In this document: piece by piece, positions 1-6,382 of the stretch
How positions within the stretch are numbered: position 1 is the stretch's first letter
Layout of the letters: every line of letters begins with the position of its first letter
The notes under the pieces: model-generated
What the model saw: only the letters and a program-made list of their open reading frames with translations
The model's database searches: none
Told to the model about the DNA's origin: nothing
Source: Kitasatospora cineracea
GTDB taxonomy: Bacteria > Actinomycetota > Actinomycetes > Streptomycetales > Streptomycetaceae
Direction of reading: 5' to 3'
Length of the DNA: 64,000 nt
Assembly: GCF_003751605.1 (NCBI RefSeq)
Contig: NZ_RJVJ01000003.1
Coordinates: 248,001 to 312,000, forward strand
Made by a program: the position numbers and the translations under genes

Positions 1-159
1 CTGACCGCCGCCCCCGGCCTCCACCTGACCGTCTACACCGCCGAACCCGGCTCCCCCTCCGAACAGGGCCTGCGCCTGCTCGCCAGCTGGGCCGCCACCC
101 GCGAGGCCGGACCGGACCCCCGACGGACCGGCCGGACGGCACCCACCCGCCGGGAGTGA
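1..159 (+). CDS. C-terminal end of an MmyB-type HTH regulator (5' part outside window)
   Basis: An open frame enters from the left edge and stops at 157-159, giving 52 visible residues. The stretch HLTVYTAEPGSPSEQGLRLL followed by ASW is the usual end of the MmyB-like ligand-binding domain found in actinobacterial XRE regulators, so the gene is probably a Cro/C1-type HTH regulator whose DNA-binding half lies upstream. The last 20 residues are a basic, Arg/Thr/Pro-rich tail without recognisable structure. It converges on the MFS gene at 206. The assignment rests on one short motif. Confidence 0.6.
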   Translation: MTAAPGLHLTVYTAEPGSPSEQGLRLLASWAATREAGPDPRRTGRTAPTRRE

Positions 160-205
160 GCCCACCCGCGGCCCGGGGCCCGGTACCGGCCGCGCCCGCC
201 ACCGC

Positions 206-1516
206 CTACCGGGCCGCCCGCACCGCCCCGTCCCGGCCCCCGCCCGACGGGAGCGGGAGGTCGAGCGGCACCAGGGACTCCGGGGCGCGGACCCGGGGGA
301 CGGGCGAGGGGAGCAGCCACAGCACGGCGAGGCTCCCGCCGAAGGCCGCGACGAGCAGGGCGGGGCGCAGGCCCAGCACGGTGCCCAGCAGGCCGCCGAG
401 CAGCGCGCCGAGCGGGCGGACCCCGTAGTTGACGGTGGCGAACGCGCCGGAGACCCGGCTGCGCAGCCGGTCGGGGACGACGGCGGCCTGGACGGCGTTC
501 AGCGGCACGTCGAACAGCATCACGCCCAGGCCGGAGAGGAACTCGGCCGCCGCCAGGACACCCGTCCGGGCCCACACCGGACCGCCCGCCACGGCCAGCA
601 GCGCGATCGGCGCGGGGAACAGCACCGCACCCAGCACGATCGTCCGCCCGGCGCCGATCCGCCGCGACAGCGCCGGAGCCCCCAGCGCCCCCAGCAGGCC
701 GCCGGTCGCCCCGAGACCGAACGCCAGGCCGATCCGGCCCGCCGACAGGCCCAGCTCCCGGCCCGCGAACAGCACGGTGAGGCCGAAGCCGAGGAAGGTG
801 AAGAAGTTGACGGTGGTGCAGCAGCCCAGGCTCGCCCGCAGGTACGGGTGCCGCAGCACGAACCCCAGCCCCTCCCGGGCCCGCCGCAGCACCGCCCCGT
901 CCGCCCCGTCCGGTCCGTCCGCCCCGTCCGTCGGCGGCCGGTCGGTCCGGACGCCGCCCACCAGCAGCGCCGAGACCAGGAACGACACCGCGTCGGCCAG
1001 CACCGCGACGGGCGCCGTCAGCGCCTGCACCAGCGCTCCGCCGAGCGCCGGCCCGGCCAGCTGCGCCGCCGAACGGGTGCCGCTCAGACGGCTGTTGGCG
1101 GCCAGGTAGGCCGAGCGCGGCACCAGGCGGGCGAAGAACGGCGCGTACGCGTTGCCGAACAGCACGCCCGCCGCGCCCGTCACCACCGCGACGGCGTACA
1201 GCTGACCCAGCGTCACCGCGCCGAACAGCGCCGCCACCGGCAGCGTGGCCAGCGCCGCCGCTCGGACCAGGTCCGCCAGCACCAGCAGCCGCCGCTGGTC
1301 GGGGCGGCCGTCCACCCAGGCGCCGAGGAAGACCGCCGCCAGGTTCGGCGCCCACAGCGCCGCCGTCAGCCCGGCGACCTGCGCGGTGCTCGCGTCCAGG
1401 GCGCCCACCGCGATCAGCGGCAGCGCCAACTCCGAGACCCGGTCGCCGAACTGGGAGACCGCCTGACCGGCCCAGAACCGCCGGAACGCCCGGTGGCCCC
1501 GCAGCGGCGACGTCAC
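206..1516 (-). CDS. MFS transporter (436 aa)
   Basis: Predicted major-facilitator permease of the inner membrane, probably a drug or metabolite exporter. It starts FWAGQAVSQFGDRVSELALP, the TM1 signature of the MFS_3/enterobactin-exporter-like group, and has about 12 hydrophobic segments with a charged central loop rich in Asp/Gly (PPTDGADGPDGADG). The GTG start at 1516 overlaps the TGA of the upstream ArsR gene (GTGA), so the two are translationally coupled. Frame-open sequence continues upstream but is the shadow of the ArsR gene. Substrate cannot be told. Expression is probably controlled by the co-transcribed ArsR repressor. Confidence 0.88.
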   Translation of the reverse strand: MTSPLRGHRAFRRFWAGQAVSQFGDRVSELALPLIAVGALDASTAQVAGLTAALWAPNLAAVFLGAWVDGRPDQRRLLVLADLVRAAALATLPVAALFGAVTLGQLYAVAVVTGAAGVLFGNAYAPFFARLVPRSAYLAANSRLSGTRSAAQLAGPALGGALVQALTAPVAVLADAVSFLVSALLVGGVRTDRPPTDGADGPDGADGAVLRRAREGLGFVLRHPYLRASLGCCTTVNFFTFLGFGLTVLFAGRELGLSAGRIGLAFGLGATGGLLGALGAPALSRRIGAGRTIVLGAVLFPAPIALLAVAGGPVWARTGVLAAAEFLSGLGVMLFDVPLNAVQAAVVPDRLRSRVSGAFATVNYGVRPLGALLGGLLGTVLGLRPALLVAAFGGSLAVLWLLPSPVPRVRAPESLVPLDLPLPSGGGRDGAVRAAR

Positions 1517-2109
1517 TCCGTCCCGTCCTCGGGCCCGTCCCCCTCCGGCAGGGTGTAGCGCAGCAGGCGCACCGCGCGGGCGTCCGCGGGCCGGTCGGCG
1601 CGGTCGCGGTGGACGTACGGGGCGAGCAACCCCTCGATCGCGGACGAGAGTTCGGCCAACTCGGCGGGGGAGAGGACGACCCGGGTGTCGGCCAGTCCGG
1701 CCGAGCGCAGCCACTGCGGCGGCAGGCCCGGACCGACCTCCGCCATCCAGCGGGCCGGCGCGTCCGCGGAGCGCCGGAACATCACCTGCGCCAGCGCCCC
1801 GGCCGCCTCCCGCCCCGCCCCGTCCGCCCCCGGCGCGAACCGGAACCCGCGCCCGACCGCCTCCCACCGCCGCTTGCGCCGGTCCGGCCCGGGCTCCGCG
1901 TCCCGCACCAGCCCGAACTCGGCCAGGTGCCGCAGGTGCCAACTCGCCACCGTCGGCGTGGCCCCCACGTGCGGAGCCAACTCGGTCGCGGTGGCCGGCC
2001 CGTGCAGCCGCAGCCGCTCCAGCACCGCCAACCGCACGGGATGGGCCAGGGCGCGCATCGCGCGGGGATCGGTGATCTCGACGTCACCGAGCGGGTTGCC
2101 GGAACTCAT
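1513..2109 (-). CDS. ArsR-type winged-helix repressor (198 aa)
   Basis: Winged-helix regulator of the ArsR/HTH_20 type: ALAHPVRLAVLERLRLHGPA, then TELAPHVGATPTVASWHLRH as recognition region (residues about 20-75), and a helical C-terminal half without the metal-binding Cys motif of classical ArsR. ATG 2109 is preferred. The alternative GTG at 2130 lies inside the operator palindrome and would put the coding sequence over its own control region. AGGA about 12 nt upstream may serve as ribosome-binding site. It is first gene of an operon with the MFS transporter; the pair resembles a ligand-responsive efflux module. Confidence 0.87.
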   Translation of the reverse strand: MSSGNPLGDVEITDPRAMRALAHPVRLAVLERLRLHGPATATELAPHVGATPTVASWHLRHLAEFGLVRDAEPGPDRRKRRWEAVGRGFRFAPGADGAGREAAGALAQVMFRRSADAPARWMAEVGPGLPPQWLRSAGLADTRVVLSPAELAELSSAIEGLLAPYVHRDRADRPADARAVRLLRYTLPEGDGPEDGTE

Positions 2110-2113
2110 GGTC

Positions 2114-2151
2114 TGAGAGTGTCCTCTCACGATATTCGAGAGTCAACTCTC
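2114..2151. promoter_or_regulatory. twin inverted-repeat operator of the ArsR/MFS operon
   Basis: Two perfect dyads lie just upstream of the ArsR start: TGAGAG-N4-CTCTCA (2114-2129) and GAGAGT-N2-ACTCTC (2138-2151). Their centres are 23 bp apart, about two helical turns, so two dimers could bind the same face. The repeated half-site GAGAGT suggests autorepression by the adjacent ArsR protein. Binding itself is inferred. Confidence 0.65.
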
Positions 2152-2925
2152 ACACCTCCGGGAAAAACACCGGACGCCCGCCCGGTACTGCGTACCATCG
2201 GGCGCATAGACGACACCGCACCCCTCCGCAGCTTCCCGGCCGGGCTCAGCTCCCGGGCCCGATCCTTCGTCAGCGTCCACGGCGTCCGGACGGACCGACA
2301 CCCCGTCAACCGCCCCTGGTGGCGCGAGCGGGGAGTCCCCGAGGACGTGATCGACCGGATGGATGCCTTCGACCGTTCCTGGGGCGGCCTGGTGCTGCCA
2401 CCCGCCAACGACTACGAGGGCGGCCCCAAGCCCTTCTTCCCGGACGTGCCCGAGCAGCGCGAGGACGGCTGGTGGTTCATGGCGGGCGACCAGCGCACCT
2501 CGGTGCCGTTCGCCTTCTACCTCGGTCCCGGAGGAGAGTTCTGCCTGCTCGGCAACGGGCGCAGCGTCGCCCTGCACGCGAGCGTCGTGGGCTGGGTGGA
2601 GTCGCAGGCCCTCGCTCAGCACGCCCGGCTGTGGTCCCGACGCGTCGTCCGGCTGCACGGCGCCGACGTCGATGCGCTCGACCTGTCAGGCTTCGAACCC
2701 GTTCCTGAAGTCCGGGGCCTGGCCGACACCTGGTGGCGCGGCACCGACTCGCTGATCGAGATCCACCGGGGCGAGCACGAACTCTTCGCCGCCCCCGGCC
2801 GCCGCCTGCACCACCGCTCCCGCACCGCCCTCGTCTACGAGGGGCTGGACCGGTGGGGGCCGGCCGGCCGGCCCTGCCGAGGGGCGCCGGTCGGCGGTGT
2901 GCGAAACATCGCAACGGGCCCGTGA
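2119..2925 (+). CDS. conserved hypothetical protein (about 268 aa, start uncertain)
   Basis: Unrecognised cytosolic protein. The convincing protein-like part runs from about 2230 (SFVSVHGVRTDRHPVNRPWW) through an aromatic-rich domain (GGPKPFFPDVPEQREDGWWF, then GEFCLLGNGRSVALHASVVG) to about 2850. No membrane segments or signal peptide are seen. In-frame starts are poor: GTG 2119 lies in the neighbouring ArsR operator, and the next good ATG (2359) would remove conserved-looking sequence. The last residues (PCRGAPVGGVRNIATGP) look unlike a normal end and adjoin the IS remnant, so the 3' end may have been altered. Function unknown. Confidence 0.5.
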   Translation: MSSHDIRESTLTPPGKTPDARPVLRTIGRIDDTAPLRSFPAGLSSRARSFVSVHGVRTDRHPVNRPWWRERGVPEDVIDRMDAFDRSWGGLVLPPANDYEGGPKPFFPDVPEQREDGWWFMAGDQRTSVPFAFYLGPGGEFCLLGNGRSVALHASVVGWVESQALAQHARLWSRRVVRLHGADVDALDLSGFEPVPEVRGLADTWWRGTDSLIEIHRGEHELFAAPGRRLHHRSRTALVYEGLDRWGPAGRPCRGAPVGGVRNIATGP

Positions 2926-2959
2926 GCAGCGTGCGCCGGCTGCCCGCGGACCCGTTGCG
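2910..2959 (+). terminator. long hairpin at the end of the hypothetical gene
   Basis: Arms 2910-2922 (CGCAACGGGCCCG) and 2947-2959 pair over 13 bp with one mismatch. The 24-nt loop holds a further GCAGC/GCTGC pairing, giving a nearly continuous stem. There is no T-run, which is usual in high-GC actinobacteria. The arm begins just before the TGA at 2923. Confidence 0.5.
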
Positions 2960-3039
2960 GGGGGCTTCGGGGTGGCCGTAGGTTCCCTCTCAGCGCGCCG
3001 CGCACGCTCCGTCCGGCCTTCGGCGGGTAGCGCGCCGAG

Positions 3040-3744
3040 GTGTCCTCGGTGGTCCTCCGGCAGTCTCTTCGGGACTCGGACGCCGCGTACGGGAACTTCT
3101 TCGACGGGCTCAAGGGCAAGCGGCCCAGGACGGGACCGCCCCGGTACAAGTCCCGCAAGGCCGCCCGGCAGTCGATCCGGTTCACTGCCAACGCGTCGTG
3201 GCGGTATCACAGCGGGCGGGAAGCTGCGCCTGCCGAAGATCGGCGACGTGCCCGTGCGCCGGTCGCGCGGGCTGCCGACGCGCGCCGAGAGTTCCACCAT
3301 CGGCTCTCCACGAAGCTGATCCGCGAGAACCAGGCGGTCGCCGTGGAGGACCTGGCGGTGAAGGGACTCGCCCGCACGCGCCCGGCCAAGTCCGTGCACG
3401 ATGCCGGATGGTCGGCGTTCGTATCGATGTTTGAGTACGAGGCCGCGCGGTACGGGCGCACGTTCGTGAGGATCGGCCGGTTCGAGCCGACCTCCCCGGT
3501 GTGCTCCGTGCGCGGGGTCAAAGACGGCCCCGAACCCCTCGACGTCCGCGAGTGGACGTGCGAGGTGTGCGGGGCAGTCCTCGACCGGGACGTCAACGCG
3601 GCGGTCAACGTCGCCAGGGCCGCCGGACTGGCGGTGCCGGCCTGTGGAGCGCAGGTGGGACCGGTACCCGTACCGGCACAGCGCGGTGAAGCAGGAACCC
3701 GCCGAGACCCGCAGGCGCGGGTGGTAGGAATCCCGCTCCTTCAG
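3040..3744 (+). pseudogene. tnpB: decayed TnpB (IS605/IS1341-type RNA-guided nuclease) gene
   Basis: Fragments of an actinobacterial TnpB are readable: the helical region (FFDGLKGKRPRTGPPRYKSR, then KAARQSIRFT), a piece in another frame around 3205-3290 (GGKLRLPKIGDVPVRRSRGL), then LSTKLIRENQAVAVEDLAVK with the RuvC-II Glu, a zinc-finger region and the RuvC-III Asp in LDRDVNAAVNV. The protein is inactive. The N-terminal third is missing, a frameshift occurs near 3205, the RuvC-I Asp segment is deleted between about 3290 and 3300, the first zinc-finger CxxC has become CSVRG, and no proper stop follows GIPLL. The frame-open region simply runs on past 3744. Confidence 0.85.
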
Positions 3745-3761
3745 AGCCGGGAGGAAGTCAA
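3040..3761 (+). mobile_element. IS605/IS1341-type element remnant with right end
   Basis: Besides the tnpB relic, the 3' terminus looks preserved. After the GIPLL codons comes the hairpin-like CCCGCTCCTTCAGAGCCGGG and then GAGGAAGTCAA ending near 3761, matching the usual shape of actinobacterial IS605-group right ends, which also form the 3' part of the omega RNA. No tnpA and no left end were found, so the element was either a tnpB-only type or lost its left part. The right end abuts coding sequence of a formylglycine-generating enzyme. Confidence 0.6.
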
Positions 3762-3845
3762 TGCAACCGCTACCGCCTCGCCGCCCGCTCCGCCAGCACC
3801 CCCGACAGCTCCAGCGGCAACATCGGCTTCCGCATCGCCCGCTGA
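3762..3845 (+). pseudogene. 3' relic of a formylglycine-generating enzyme (SUMF1/FGE) gene
   Basis: Frame 3762-3845 reads CNRYRLAARSASTPDSSSG followed by NIGFRIAR and a stop. This is the C-terminal FGE-sulfatase signature (compare YCYRYRCAARSQNTPDSS of the human enzyme). The first codon, TGC, corresponds to the second active-site cysteine. Everything upstream has been replaced by the IS remnant, so only about 27 codons survive. FGE converts a sulfatase Cys to formylglycine; this copy cannot. Identified by motif reading only. Confidence 0.7.
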
Positions 3846-4104
3846 CGCGTGCCGCCCGCCCGCCGGACACCCGCCCAGCCCGCGTCAACACCTTCCGAAC
3901 ACCGGTCGGTGACCCGTCAGGGGGTCTCCCTGGGGCCGGGCATGACGCACCCTTGACCGGCCCTTGCCGAGCGGCGAGGGCATGTTGCGGGAGCGGCCGG
4001 CGGTCCTAGCGTCCTGCCGCCGAGCTGAACCCGGCCGCGACGCCACACCCCATCGGTGTCGTCGGCCGTCCCCCATCAACCCCGGCTCGGTGGGAGGAAA
4101 CCCG

Positions 4105-6258
4105 ATGAACCGCAAGACCGCGCTGGCGTCGGCCGTGGCGGCTGCCCTCACCCTGGGCACCGTGATGGTGGCGAGTGCACAGTCCCCCGCACTGGCGAGC
4201 GGTACCACCGCGAGCGGTGCAGGCTTCCGGGCGACGACCGAGGCGGGCCGCAACGCGGACCTGGAGCGGGCGTCGAAGGACGCCGGGGCGCTGGCGAAGA
4301 CGCTGGGCCTGGGGCCGGACGAGCGCCTGGTGGCCAAGGACGTGCTGGTCGACAACGACGGGGCCCGGCACGTGCGGTACGACCGCACCTACCGCGGGCT
4401 GCCGGTGGTCGGCGGCGACCTGGTGGTGCACTACGCGAAGAACGGCAAGGCCACCTCGACCACCTGGGCGCACGAGGGCGCCATCAAGGTCGCGGGGGTG
4501 ACGCCGAAGCTGTCCGGCCAGGACGCCAGGGCGACCGCCGAACGCAGCGCCAAGCACGTCAAGCAGGCGCACACCACCGACCGGGACGGCAGCCAGCTGG
4601 TGGTGTGGGCGGTCGGCAAGGTGCCGGTGCTGGCCTACCGCAGCACCGTCACCGGCTCCGGCGACGCGGGTGCGGCCTCCCGCGAGGCGGTGCTGGTGGA
4701 CGCGGGCAGCGGCGCGGTGCTCGACCAGTACGAGGTCGACCAGACCGTCAGCGGCACCGGCAACGGCGTCAACGTCGGGCAGGTCACCATCGAGACCAGC
4801 CAGGGCGGCAGCGGCTACACCCTGACCGACGCGCTGCACGGCAGCACCGTCGTCTACGACTCGTACAACAGCCCGCAGTCGAACCCGGCGCAGAACGCCC
4901 GGACCTTCTCCAAGTCGTCCAACTCCTGGGGCAACGGCTCCACTTCGAGCCGGGAGAGCGCCGCCGTCGACGCCTCCTACGGCCTGGCCAAGACCTGGGA
5001 CTTCTACAAGAACACCTTCAACCGCTCCGGCATCCGCAACGACGGCCGCGGCGCCCCGGCCTACGTGCACGTGGACAACCAGCTGCTGAACGCGTTCTAC
5101 GACGACTCCTGCTTCTGCATGTCCTTCGGCGACGGCTCCTCGCAGAACGGCAACATCCCGCTCACCGCCCTGGACGTCTCCGGCCACGAGATGAGCCACG
5201 GCGTCACCGCCGCCACCGCCAACCTCAACTACTCGGGCGAGAGCGGCGGCCTCAACGAGGCCACCAGCGACATCTTCGGCACCATGGTCGAGTTCTACGC
5301 CGGCAACAGCACCGACCCCGGTGACTACTACATCGGCGAGAAGCTCAACATGGGCAACGGCTACCTGCGCCGGATGGACAACCCGGCCGCCGACGGCTCC
5401 TCGCTGTCCTGCTACAGCAGCCGGGCCGGCCAGGTCGACGTGCACTACTCCTCCGGCATCGCCAACCACTTCTTCTACCTGACCGCCGAGGGCACCGGCG
5501 CCAAGACCATCGGCGGCCTCCCGCACAACGGCACCCCGTGCAACGGCGACAGCTTCGGCGGCATCGGCAAGGACAAGGCCGCGGCGATCTGGTACCGCGC
5601 CCTGTCCACCTACATGACCTCCACCACCAACTACTCCTCGGCCCGCACCGCCACCCTCCAGGCCGCCGCCGACCTGTACGGGGCGAACTCGCAGGAGCGC
5701 TACATCGTCTCCAAGGCGTGGGCCGCCGTCAGCATCGGCACCGCCCTGCCCGACCCGGGCACCGGCAACCCGTCGCCGTCCCCGTCGCCCACCTCCTCGC
5801 CCACCGGCAACCCCAACCCGGGCAACGCGCTGACCAACGGGAACTTCGAGCAGGGCGCGACCGGCTGGACCCAGAGCGCCGACGACATCACCAACTCCAC
5901 CCAGCAGCAGGCCCACGGCGGCTCCTGGTACGCCTGGATGATGGGCTACGGCTCCGCCGCCAGCGAGACCCTCGCGCAGAACAACGTCGCCGTGCCGTCC
6001 AGCGGCAGCCCCAAGCTCACCTTCTGGCTCAAGGTCACCACCCAGGAGACCGGCTCGACCGCCTACGACACGCTCAAGGTCAGCGCCAACGGCCAGACCC
6101 TGGCCACCTACTCCAACGCCAACGCCTCGGCCGGCTACGTGCAGAAGACCGTCGACCTGAGTGCCTTCCGCGGCCAGACCGTGAACCTGCAGTTCACCGG
6201 CCAGGAGGACGCCTACCTGTCGACGATCTTCCTGATCGACGACGTCAGCGTCGGCTGA
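4105..6258 (+). CDS. secreted M4 (thermolysin-family) neutral metalloprotease (717 aa)
   Basis: Extracellular zinc endopeptidase. Order: Sec signal peptide (residues 1-32, MNRKTALASAVAAALTLGTV...), FTP/PepSY-type propeptide to about 215, catalytic M4 domain with HEMSH at 361-365 (H361, E362, H365) and the third ligand E385 in GGLNEATSD, then a Pro/Ser-rich linker (NPSPSPSPTSSPTGNPNPG, about 553-571) and a C-terminal beta-sandwich domain beginning NGNFEQGATGW. ATG 4105 is fixed by the strong GGGAGGAAA site at 4092-4100. The last domain is of the carbohydrate/proprotein-convertase-like kind seen on secreted Streptomyces enzymes. It is monocistronic, with a hairpin downstream. Confidence 0.95.
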   Translation: MNRKTALASAVAAALTLGTVMVASAQSPALASGTTASGAGFRATTEAGRNADLERASKDAGALAKTLGLGPDERLVAKDVLVDNDGARHVRYDRTYRGLPVVGGDLVVHYAKNGKATSTTWAHEGAIKVAGVTPKLSGQDARATAERSAKHVKQAHTTDRDGSQLVVWAVGKVPVLAYRSTVTGSGDAGAASREAVLVDAGSGAVLDQYEVDQTVSGTGNGVNVGQVTIETSQGGSGYTLTDALHGSTVVYDSYNSPQSNPAQNARTFSKSSNSWGNGSTSSRESAAVDASYGLAKTWDFYKNTFNRSGIRNDGRGAPAYVHVDNQLLNAFYDDSCFCMSFGDGSSQNGNIPLTALDVSGHEMSHGVTAATANLNYSGESGGLNEATSDIFGTMVEFYAGNSTDPGDYYIGEKLNMGNGYLRRMDNPAADGSSLSCYSSRAGQVDVHYSSGIANHFFYLTAEGTGAKTIGGLPHNGTPCNGDSFGGIGKDKAAAIWYRALSTYMTSTTNYSSARTATLQAAADLYGANSQERYIVSKAWAAVSIGTALPDPGTGNPSPSPSPTSSPTGNPNPGNALTNGNFEQGATGWTQSADDITNSTQQQAHGGSWYAWMMGYGSAASETLAQNNVAVPSSGSPKLTFWLKVTTQETGSTAYDTLKVSANGQTLATYSNANASAGYVQKTVDLSAFRGQTVNLQFTGQEDAYLSTIFLIDDVSVG

Positions 6259-6318
6259 CCGGAGGCCCGCCCCGAAGTCCCCAACGATCAAGCCTTAAAG
6301 GGGACTTAACAGCAGCCC

Positions 6319-6350
6319 GCGGGGGTGTCGTGTTCATGCGACACCCTCGC
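6319..6350 (+). terminator. intrinsic terminator after the metalloprotease
   Basis: A 12-bp stem (GCGGGGGTGTCG at 6319-6330 with 6339-6350, one G-U pair) closes an 8-nt loop. It lies 60 bp after the protease stop and 33 bp before the LAL start, so it should insulate the two genes. Confidence 0.75.
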
Positions 6351-6382
6351 GCAGCCGGTTCCGAGACGGCACACTGACCGCC

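Noticed and set aside
4006..6291. A 761-codon open frame on the minus strand opposite the metalloprotease
   Set aside because: It is rich in Gly/Val/Ala without domain patterns and is the mirror of the strong coding frame on the plus strand, a usual effect of high GC.
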